Source: Candidatus Saccharimonadota bacterium (GTDB lineage Bacteria; Patescibacteriota; Saccharimonadia; Saccharimonadales; Saccharimonadaceae). Taken from it: a stretch of 11,923 nt of DNA. Below, one piece after another: positions 6,351 through 11,923 of this stretch. The notes under the pieces are model-generated. The model ran no database searches. It was not told the origin of the DNA and saw nothing but the letters and a program-made list of their open reading frames with translations. The position numbers and the translations under genes are program-made. Every line of letters starts with the position of its first letter. The stretch's first letter is position 1. The stretch spans positions 1 to 11,923 of the forward strand of contig JAUMYE010000025.1 in NCBI GenBank assembly GCA_030528815.1, in the 5' to 3' direction.

Positions 6351-7571
6351 TTATCCGCCAAAATAGATATAGACGAAGGCGCTCGTCGGCATCCACATCT
6401 CGGAGTATTCACCCCAGACGCCGTTTACAAGATAGTTGTACTGAGAAATATAGACCTGGGATCCATCATTGCTTACGGCTTCAACCCAAACAGCGTGGCC
6501 ATAATAACCAGACATCATAATACCAACCGTACCAGCTTTTGGCGTGTCACTTACAGTAATACCCATAGAGCGAGCGTTAGCTGGCCACTGGTTTGCATTA
6601 CCACGTCCGCCCCAGTATGGCATATTGCCGTAATTCTGCTGAACCTTCCATGCAGCATAGCTTACACATTCACAAATATACATACCCCATGGATCGGAGT
6701 ACCAGTCCTGATGAGCTGGGCACTCGCCACTATATGGATAACCACCCTTGCTTGCATCACCTGCGACTGGAGTAGAACCTGCTGGAGCAAGCGCAGCGAT
6801 GATTTCCTGCTGCTGTTTGCGAAGCTCGGCTTTTTCGCTTTCGCTCTTTGCTTTCATGTCCTTATACTTAGCCTCGTCGGACTGAGTCTGAGCAAGGAGA
6901 GCTGCCTGCTCTTGCTCTTTTCTAACAAGCTCTTCCTTTTGACTGTTTAGGTCGGCAAGAATCTGCTCTGCCTTAGTCTTCTTGTCTACAAGATCAGCCT
7001 TGAGGCGCTCGTTTTCTTTAACAATCTCCATAAGAGTATCCGAGATATTGGAAAGATTTACCTCTTCATCAAGGAAAGCCGAGAAGTTTGCAGAAGAAGC
7101 AAGGCGCTCAATCGTGGAGCTTTCTTCGCTGTAGTAATACTGAGCAATAGCATAGCCAATAGCTTCGTTGTTATCGTCGATGCGCTTCTGGGTGCTTTCG
7201 ATATCTATAACAAGCTTGTCATGCTCTGCCTGTTTCAAATCAATCTGAGTCTTGAGCTGTTTTTGCTCGTTCTGCAAGATTGCGATTTGGTTCTGAAGGC
7301 TATCTGCCTGCTCATGCAAAGCGTTTGCCTGATTTTCATAATCGTTAATTGTAGCCTGAAGCTCAGAAATCTTCGCGTTAACATTATTCAAATCTTCAGA
7401 AGTATAAGCGAAAGCCTGCGAGAAGGACATTACACCACTAAACACAATTACGGAAAACGCAAAAACGCCAGCCCAGAGAGCTAGTCGCTTTTGATTTTGC
7501 GTACGGATTCTTAGACGATTCGAAGAGCTGCGCTTTTTGAGCTTAGCCTCGAGGTTTTGAAAATTTCTCAT
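6351..7571 (-). CDS. Secreted coiled-coil CHAP peptidoglycan hydrolase (PcsB/CwlO-like, FtsEX partner)
   Basis: The 406-residue protein has a basic N-terminus, a hydrophobic signal segment at about 30-54 ending SQAFA-Y (a possible signal peptidase I site), a long heptad-rich coiled coil (about 57-265), a short Ala/Pro/Gly linker (APAGSTPVAGD), and a C-terminal CHAP domain. The presumed catalytic residues are C302 in ECVSYAAW and H359 in YGHAVWVEAV, with E364 a possible third. CHAP enzymes cut peptidoglycan peptide or amide bonds. This order of parts is that of streptococcal PcsB, which is held and activated by FtsX through its coiled coil. The start overlaps the ftsX stop by one base (TAATG), with AAAGG upstream, so the two are translationally coupled. 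Direct control by FtsEX is therefore a strong inference. Exact bond specificity cannot be read from the sequence. Confidence 0.9.
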   Translation of the reverse strand: MRNFQNLEAKLKKRSSSNRLRIRTQNQKRLALWAGVFAFSVIVFSGVMSFSQAFAYTSEDLNNVNAKISELQATINDYENQANALHEQADSLQNQIAILQNEQKQLKTQIDLKQAEHDKLVIDIESTQKRIDDNNEAIGYAIAQYYYSEESSTIERLASSANFSAFLDEEVNLSNISDTLMEIVKENERLKADLVDKKTKAEQILADLNSQKEELVRKEQEQAALLAQTQSDEAKYKDMKAKSESEKAELRKQQQEIIAALAPAGSTPVAGDASKGGYPYSGECPAHQDWYSDPWGMYICECVSYAAWKVQQNYGNMPYWGGRGNANQWPANARSMGITVSDTPKAGTVGIMMSGYYGHAVWVEAVSNDGSQVYISQYNYLVNGVWGEYSEMWMPTSAFVYIYFGG

Positions 7572-8632
7572 TATTTTACCTTTACGTATTTACGGGTTGC
7601 GAGCAAGGACGATACGATACCGATAATTATGCCCACCACCAATAACGCTGCAGCAAATAGATACCAAATATGTTCCATTTTATCCAAGGTTGGCGACATC
7701 AAAGTTTCGCCGATTGAACTACGGAGTGCAAATGAACCACCATAGATTACACAAGTAGAGATTATAGCAGAAACAACACCATAAAGCATCGACTCAATCA
7801 CGAATGGACCAACAATGAACCAGCGACTTGCGCCAACGAGGCGCATCATATAGATCTCTTCCTTGCGGTTAAAGATAGACATACGGATCGTATTAAAGAC
7901 AACAAGATTTGCGATAGCTGCAAAGATGCCGGCCGCAATCAAGCCAACCATACGAATACGATCCATAATCTTGGCGATATTATCTACGGTGCCACGATTT
8001 TCGGTCTTATAGGTAGGTTCCTTAGCATCAAGCATGCCACGCATAGATTCGTCATTTTCGACAAATAGTTCAAGCTCGCGCGTATCATCAATCTGTTTTA
8101 GCTTGACGTTAAAAATCCACTGCATCTTGTTTGGAGCCTGGTAGAGACTCTGAATAACAGACTGATCCTTGATATGGTTATCTTCAACCATCTTGCGGAT
8201 AGCCTTGTTGTTGGCCTGCTCAGGCGAAGTAGTCGTAACTTCCGTAACGCTCTCTAGAGCTTCCATACGGCTCTTGATTGTAGCAACCTGCTCATCAGTA
8301 GCACTCTGTTTGATATAGATAGAATAGTCGACCTGATTCTCGACGGTTTTAATGGCAGTACCCAAAACATCTGTGGCAACAACGGTGGCAGCAAGAATAA
8401 TAAGAGTAATCGTCATGATGGCGATAGCAGCAAGGCTAAGCCAAGCATTACGCATAAAGCTCTTGGCACCATACTTAATCACACGATTATTTGTACGCAC
8501 AGAATGACGGCGCGTCTTCGTGATGCGCTTCAAGCGACTCTTACTAGCGGCTGCAGCTTGGCGCTTTGTAAGGCGCAAGTCTTCGCCTCCGGTCGGAGTT
8601 TGATCTTCGTTCGTGTTGCGTGCTGTTGTCAT
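7571..8632 (-). CDS. ftsX: Cell division ABC transporter permease-like protein FtsX
   Basis: FtsX is the membrane half of the FtsEX complex, which passes ATP-driven changes to peptidoglycan hydrolases outside. The 353-residue protein has a helix at about 64-86, a large extracytoplasmic domain (about 90-220), then helices at about 226-247, 272-300 and 323-346: the usual four. The cytoplasmic loop with RKEEIYMMRLVGAS (256-269) is the typical FtsX contact region for the ATPase. About 60 residues precede the first helix and are strongly basic (SRLKRITKTRR), longer than in many FtsX proteins. The gene lies 18 bases after ftsE and overlaps the hydrolase gene by one base. The 18-base gap is A-rich and has no Shine-Dalgarno, so translation probably depends on ftsE. 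Confidence 0.94.
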   Translation of the reverse strand: MTTARNTNEDQTPTGGEDLRLTKRQAAAASKSRLKRITKTRRHSVRTNNRVIKYGAKSFMRNAWLSLAAIAIMTITLIILAATVVATDVLGTAIKTVENQVDYSIYIKQSATDEQVATIKSRMEALESVTEVTTTSPEQANNKAIRKMVEDNHIKDQSVIQSLYQAPNKMQWIFNVKLKQIDDTRELELFVENDESMRGMLDAKEPTYKTENRGTVDNIAKIMDRIRMVGLIAAGIFAAIANLVVFNTIRMSIFNRKEEIYMMRLVGASRWFIVGPFVIESMLYGVVSAIISTCVIYGGSFALRSSIGETLMSPTLDKMEHIWYLFAAALLVVGIIIGIVSSLLATRKYVKVK

Positions 8633-8650
8633 TGTTTGATTTGTTTTATT

Positions 8651-9616
8651 TTATCTTATAAATTTTGGCTTTGTCGGCGTTTTCTTGGCCGGCGGGTTAG
8701 TTTTTCCTACATCCGATACTACTGTCGTGCCCTTAATGTTCGGGCTTACGACATCGGCATCTCGTTTGAGCGATTCTGGACCATCAAGCGGTTTAACGCT
8801 TACTTCGTTATGCTTGGTAATAATTCTGCGAGAGGAATTGGTTGCGCGGCGGATATCTTCGACAGAAGTCTCGATAGGCATCTTGGCAGCAATCGTATTG
8901 TGCTTAATAATCCTAGTCTTACCAGAAGCATCAAGGTCGTAATGGCCATAGTTCTTCTGGTCACCAACAATGCGACCATCACGAAGTGTAACAACGCGGC
9001 GCTTTAGCTGGTTAACAATGTTTTCGTCATGGGTCGTAACGAGAATAGTTGTACCGAAGTTGTTAATTTCTTCGAGCAAGCGAACAATACCCCAGGATGT
9101 TTCTGGATCCAAGTTGCCAGTAGGCTCATCTGCGATTAGAATCTTTGGCTGGCGAGCCATAGAGCGAGCAATAGCAACACGCTGTCTCTGACCACCAGAA
9201 AGCTCGGATGGGAATTTGTGGCCTTTATCTGCAAGACCAACAAGTTCTAGAACCTTTGGCACAGTGCGACGAATCTCGGAGTTCGAAACACCAACGATTT
9301 CGAGCGCGAAAGCAACGTTTTCATAAACGGTACGGTTTGGCAAAAGCTTAAAGTCCTGGAAGACAACACCAAGACGGCGGCGAAGATGTGGAATATGACG
9401 GCGGCGAAGATAAGTATAGTCAATACCACCAACCATGATCTTACCCTCAGTCGGGCGCTCCTCGCGCGTAAGCATCTTAATCAAGGTAGACTTACCAGCA
9501 CCAGATTTACCAACCAAAAAGACAAATTCCTTAGGCTCTATATATAGGGAGACGCGGTCAAGAGCAGGAACTTTATCGCCAGGATAATATTTAGAGACAT
9601 TATCGAGCAATATCAT
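8651..9616 (-). CDS. ftsE: Cell division ATP-binding protein FtsE with long C-terminal tail
   Basis: The ATPase of the FtsEX complex. It has Walker A GKSGAGKST (36-44), Q-loop Q87 in VVFQDFKLL, the signature LSGGQRQR (139-146), Walker B ILIADEPTGNLD (159-170) and H-loop H196 in TTHD. Typical FtsE ends near 220-230; this one runs to 321. The extra ~95 residues are hydrophilic, basic and probably disordered, ending KKTPTKPKFIR. A longer tail on FtsE occurs in some other bacteria, but its role here is unknown. The ATG is preceded by TGGTATAAT six bases upstream and by no Shine-Dalgarno, so a leaderless message is predicted. The gap to the prfB stop is only 21 bases, and ftsX follows after 18. 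Confidence 0.95.
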   Translation of the reverse strand: MILLDNVSKYYPGDKVPALDRVSLYIEPKEFVFLVGKSGAGKSTLIKMLTREERPTEGKIMVGGIDYTYLRRRHIPHLRRRLGVVFQDFKLLPNRTVYENVAFALEIVGVSNSEIRRTVPKVLELVGLADKGHKFPSELSGGQRQRVAIARSMARQPKILIADEPTGNLDPETSWGIVRLLEEINNFGTTILVTTHDENIVNQLKRRVVTLRDGRIVGDQKNYGHYDLDASGKTRIIKHNTIAAKMPIETSVEDIRRATNSSRRIITKHNEVSVKPLDGPESLKRDADVVSPNIKGTTVVSDVGKTNPPAKKTPTKPKFIR

Positions 9617-9622
9617 AGCAAA

Positions 9623-9651
9623 ATTATACCATAAGCATTATTCATCGGCAA
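9623..9651 (-). promoter_or_regulatory. Predicted leaderless promoter of ftsE
   Basis: On the - strand TTGCCG (9651 to 9646) is a fair -35, followed after 17 bases by the consensus -10 TATAAT (9628 to 9623), which is extended as TGG-TATAAT. Six bases (TTTGCT) then lead to the ATG at 9616, so +1 is expected at the A of ATG. The -35 lies within the last codons of prfB. Confidence 0.7.
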
Positions 9652-10744
9652 GAGCTCCACTCGTTAGCTTTGAATCGAGATAAGCATCAATAAAGCCATT
9701 AATCTTTCCGTCCAGGACAGCATCGGCGTCGTTTTCTTCATACTTCGTGCGCGTATCCTTAACTAGCTTATACGGATGCAAAACATAGTTACGGATTTGC
9801 TGCCCCCAAGAAGCAGATTCGCCCGCGCGAAGCTTATCAATAGAATCAGCATTCTGTTCATCCATCATTTGTTGAAGTTTACCACGAAGAATTTCCATTG
9901 CTTTTTCTTTATTCTGGAGCTGACTACGCTCGTTTTGAATCGCAACGACAGTGTTGGTCGGGATATGCGTAATGCGAATCGCAGAGTTGGTAGTATTCAC
10001 AGACTGACCGCCATGGCCACCAGAATGATAAGTATCAATGCGAAGATCCTTTGGATCAATCTTTACTTCAGAATCGTCACGAATAACTGGCAAAACTTCC
10101 ACACCGGCAAAAGAGGTCTGACGGAGATGATCGGAATTAAATGGGCTTAGACGCACCAAACGATGCGTGCCGTGTTCTGACTTTAGTTTGCCATAAACAT
10201 CGCGACCGTCAAGCTCAATAACAACAGTCTTAACGCCCGCTTCCTCACCATCAGTTCGCTCTAGCTCGCGCGCAGAAACCTTTTCGTTCTCCGCCCAGCG
10301 AAGATACATGCGTTCGAGCATAGAAGCCCAGTCCATAGCTTCAGTACCACCAGCACCGGCAGTAATGCGAAGAATTGCGTCGTTATGGTCATATTTTCCA
10401 GTAAAACGGAGCCCTAAGCGAAACTTAGCATGCTTCGCTTCCATTGCGCTAAGCTGCGAAGAGCACTCTTCTAGCATAGATTCGTCATCAGAGCTTAGTT
10501 CAATAAGCGTAGAGATGTCTTCGATTTGAGTTCTAAGGAGAAGCCACTCGTCTAGCTCGTCATGCAGATTAGCCACCTTAGTGGTTTTCTCGCGCGCAAC
10601 ATCAGGATTGTTCCAGATTTCCGGAACATTAACTTCAGCCTCTAGCGTCTCCAACTCAAAAAGACGCATATCTAGATCCAGCTGCTCCCACGTGGCAGAA
10701 AAACTCTCTTTTAGCTCGCTCAGTCGCTTCTGGATATCAAACAT
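9638..10744 (-). CDS. prfB: Peptide chain release factor 2
   Basis: RF2 ends translation at UGA and UAA. The 368-residue protein has an N-terminal helical domain, the stop-codon-reading SPF tripeptide (200-202, in RLSPFNSDH), and the catalytic GGQ (245-247, in HGGQSVNTT). Ser follows GGQ here where many RF2 have His. SPF rather than PxT separates it from RF1. The reading frame is continuous from ATG at 10744 through the region where many bacterial prfB genes carry a regulatory in-frame UGA and +1 frameshift, so that autoregulation seems absent. The start is six bases after TGGTACAAT with no Shine-Dalgarno, which predicts a leaderless message. It follows truB by 19 bases. Its presence implies UGA is a stop in this organism, although no gene in the window ends with TGA. 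Confidence 0.97.
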   Translation of the reverse strand: MFDIQKRLSELKESFSATWEQLDLDMRLFELETLEAEVNVPEIWNNPDVAREKTTKVANLHDELDEWLLLRTQIEDISTLIELSSDDESMLEECSSQLSAMEAKHAKFRLGLRFTGKYDHNDAILRITAGAGGTEAMDWASMLERMYLRWAENEKVSARELERTDGEEAGVKTVVIELDGRDVYGKLKSEHGTHRLVRLSPFNSDHLRQTSFAGVEVLPVIRDDSEVKIDPKDLRIDTYHSGGHGGQSVNTTNSAIRITHIPTNTVVAIQNERSQLQNKEKAMEILRGKLQQMMDEQNADSIDKLRAGESASWGQQIRNYVLHPYKLVKDTRTKYEENDADAVLDGKINGFIDAYLDSKLTSGALADE

Positions 10745-10750
10745 GTCTTA

Positions 10751-10780
10751 ATTGTACCAAATATTATTCTGGCAAATCAA
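10751..10780 (-). promoter_or_regulatory. Predicted leaderless promoter of prfB
   Basis: On the - strand TTGATT (10780 to 10775) is followed after 18 bases by TACAAT (10756 to 10751), extended as TGG-TACAAT. Six bases (TAAGAC) lead to the ATG at 10744. The -35 lies in the last codons of truB, so the promoter sits across the truB end and the 19-base gap. Confidence 0.65.
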
Positions 10781-11411
10781 AAAGTGGCAAAGTAGAAATA
10801 TCGTAGTCCGAAATCTTCGTGCGGCGTAGTTGGGTTAGATAAGCACCACAACCAAGCGCTTCGCCCATATCTTGAGCAAGAGAGCGGATATAAGTGCCGC
10901 TACTGACATGTGTGCGGATTTTGAGCTCTGGAGCCTTATAGTCCAATATTTCTAGCTCATAGATTTCGACTTCACGGCTAGGCATCTCAACAGTCTTGCC
11001 TTCTCTGGCTAGCTTATATGCGCGCTTGCCATTAATCTTGATAGCAGAAAACATTGGCGGGGTCTGAGTAATCTTGCCCATGAACTTCGGGAGGATATTC
11101 TGGATTTCTTCGAGAGTTGGCGCAGCTTTTCCCGTTTCAGTAATCTCGCCCTCTGGGTCGCCAGAAGTAGAAGTAGCGCCAAAATGAACTGTAGCCTCGT
11201 ATACCTTGTCTAGCTTCGTGAACTCTGGGGCTTTTTTGGTAGCTTTGCCAGCAAGAAGAATTAGGAGCCCAGTCGCAAAAGGATCAAGCGTGCCAGTATG
11301 ACCAACTTTTACCTTTTTGCCTGCGCGCTCAGAAAGAATACGCCTGACACGAGCAACCGCACCAAAGCTCGAAATACCAACTGGTTTATCTACAAAAATT
11401 ATCTCATCCAT
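10764..11411 (-). CDS. truB: tRNA pseudouridine(55) synthase TruB, short form
   Basis: TruB makes pseudouridine at position 55 in the T-loop of tRNAs. The 215-residue protein has the N-terminal VDKPVGISS (7-15), the catalytic D43 in GHTGTLDPFATGLL, the tRNA-contact segment QTPPMFSAIKINGKRAY, and SSGTYIRSLAQDMGEAL near the end. It stops soon after the LRRTKI motif. E. coli TruB has about 314 residues, so the C-terminal region with the PUA RNA-binding domain is missing. The catalytic domain looks complete and no frameshift remnant follows, since the stop is 19 bases before prfB. The short form is therefore probably natural. No Shine-Dalgarno precedes the ATG; a -10-like box lies 10 bases upstream. 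Confidence 0.95.
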   Translation of the reverse strand: MDEIIFVDKPVGISSFGAVARVRRILSERAGKKVKVGHTGTLDPFATGLLILLAGKATKKAPEFTKLDKVYEATVHFGATSTSGDPEGEITETGKAAPTLEEIQNILPKFMGKITQTPPMFSAIKINGKRAYKLAREGKTVEMPSREVEIYELEILDYKAPELKIRTHVSSGTYIRSLAQDMGEALGCGAYLTQLRRTKISDYDISTLPLFDLPE

Positions 11412-11421
11412 GTGTAGATAT

Positions 11422-11449
11422 TTTATAACAATTAATAGCCCCGAGGCAA
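11422..11449 (-). promoter_or_regulatory. Probable promoter of truB with a very short leader
   Basis: On the - strand TTGCCT (11449 to 11444) is followed after 16 bases by TATAAA (11427 to 11422), extended as TGT-TATAAA. Ten bases separate the box from the ATG at 11411, so the leader would be only about 3-4 bases. It begins directly after the terminator of the pilin gene. Confidence 0.5.
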
Positions 11450-11450
11450 A

Positions 11451-11485
11451 ACAACAAAAAACACTCGGTTTTAGCCGAGTGTTTT
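11451..11485 (-). terminator. Intrinsic terminator after the pilin-like gene
   Basis: ACACTCGG (11461-11468) pairs with CCGAGTGT (11475-11482) around a 6-base loop. Three more A-T pairs lengthen the stem to 11. On the - strand the stem is followed by a T-rich tract ending near 11451, as expected for an intrinsic terminator of the gene that stops at 11499. A four-T run on the + side gives it weak bidirectional character. Confidence 0.85.
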
Positions 11486-11498
11486 AGTTAACTTCTAA

Positions 11499-11923
11499 CT
11501 ATTGGTTGTCACCACAGTAAACAGCGCCACCTTCGAGGGTGTAAGTAATTGCAATACTACGATTACCGCCAGTCGTATCTGTTACTGCATTCTCGCCATT
11601 ACACTTTGCCTTTGTGTAGAAGTGAATTTCATGGCTACCTTCTGTAGGGTTAGTGCCGATAGAACCAGCCTTAATTGTATATGGAGTACCATCTGGGTCA
11701 ACAGCCTGGTCGCTACAGTTATCTTTATTATATTTGCCATCGCTATCCTTACAGCTTGGATCTACGTATTTGACAATAAAGCTATCAAAGTCGGTCGGGA
11801 AGCTACCGTTATTGTTTGCCTGATAGTCATTAAAGGCAGAAAGAATACGAGCCATATCCTGGCGGCGGCGAGTATTTCTCTGGCTGCGCTGCAATGCTGG
11901 CAATGCGATGAAGACCATCAAGA
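11499..11923 (-). CDS. Type IV pilin-like protein, N-terminus outside the window
   Basis: The open frame continues off the right edge; about 141 residues are visible, ending at a TAG (11499-11501). It begins inside a hydrophobic helix (LMVFIALPALQRSQRNTRRR), the second half of the N-terminal helix of type IV pilin and pseudopilin proteins. The prepilin cleavage site and Glu5 would lie just outside. ARILSAFNDYQANNNGSFP then matches the linker to the globular head. Four cysteines are spaced as two possible disulfides: PSCKD...DNCSD and AKCNG...VYCGD. Type IV pili assemble from such subunits and serve adhesion or twitching; in Saccharibacteria they are linked to host-cell contact. Whether this is a major or minor pilin cannot be told. 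The apparent start codons at 11918-11921 are internal codons, not a real start. A strong terminator follows the gene. Confidence 0.85.
   Translation of the reverse strand, partial: LMVFIALPALQRSQRNTRRRQDMARILSAFNDYQANNNGSFPTDFDSFIVKYVDPSCKDSDGKYNKDNCSDQAVDPDGTPYTIKAGSIGTNPTEGSHEIHFYTKAKCNGENAVTDTTGGNRSIAITYTLEGGAVYCGDNQ

Noticed and set aside
6495..6950. A 151-codon open frame on the + strand opposite the CHAP gene
   Set aside because: It is antisense to a well-supported coding region, has no recognisable domain, and its composition reflects the opposite frame.
8633..8670. A leaderless promoter for ftsX
   Set aside because: AT-rich boxes are present, but none lies at the 6-base distance and no TGn extension is seen; co-transcription with ftsE is simpler.
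9373..9411. A 15-base direct repeat (gacggcggcgaagat at 9373-9387 and 9397-9411)
   Set aside because: It encodes two LRRR segments in FtsE, 8 codons apart, in a region naturally rich in arginine; no sign of a mobile or regulatory repeat.
9776..10150. A 124-codon open frame on the + strand opposite prfB
   Set aside because: Shadow of a highly conserved gene; no start signal or known motif.
1..11923. UGA recoded as glycine (as in Gracilibacteria)
   Set aside because: RF2 is encoded, genes are open under the standard code, and no in-frame TGA interrupts them.

Overview
The window looks like an ordinary, densely packed chromosomal stretch from a small-genome Patescibacteria (CPR) bacterium, most likely a Candidatus Saccharibacteria (TM7) relative. 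This placement is inference. It rests on very short intergenic gaps, several overlapping starts, a type IV pilin-like gene of CPR style, a 120-residue hypothetical protein of a type I associate with Saccharibacteria, and the order truB-prfB-ftsE-ftsX-hydrolase. The presence of release factor 2, and the absence of in-frame TGA in the genes, argues against the UGA=Gly code of Gracilibacteria and Absconditabacteria. No tRNA, rRNA, CRISPR array, insertion sequence or phage gene was seen, and no gene-free stretch exceeds 300 bases.

Layout. Positions 1-1378 (+ strand) hold the end of a membrane-anchored von Willebrand factor A protein and an overlapping membrane-anchored TPR protein, a Bat-like pair. 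They end in an intrinsic terminator that lies inside the 3' end of the converging gene. Everything after that is on the - strand. Reading in the direction of transcription (from high to low coordinates): the end of a type IV pilin-like gene with its own terminator, truB (short form), prfB, ftsE, ftsX, a coiled-coil/CHAP peptidoglycan hydrolase of PcsB type, and an S41 carboxyl-terminal processing protease. Then comes a five-gene cluster with overlaps or gaps of 1-11 bases: a DUF4868/KwaB-like protein, a TatD-family nuclease, a 75-aa and a 120-aa hypothetical protein, and a cysteine desulfurase.

How they fit together. FtsE (ATPase) and FtsX (membrane part) would control the secreted CHAP hydrolase from inside the cell, as FtsEX-PcsB does in streptococci. 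The S41 protease next to it could process cell-envelope proteins. prfB and truB serve translation and tRNA modification. The five-gene cluster has no obvious common pathway.

The most distinctive signal is regulatory. prfB, ftsE and the S41 protease gene each start exactly six bases after an extended -10 box (TG-G/C-TA-C/T-AAT), with no Shine-Dalgarno site. This predicts leaderless mRNAs whose first base is the A of ATG. Most genes inside the clusters instead carry clear Shine-Dalgarno sites. The main outlier gene is the stand-alone KwaB-like protein, a family known from the Kiwa anti-phage system, here without a visible KwaA partner.
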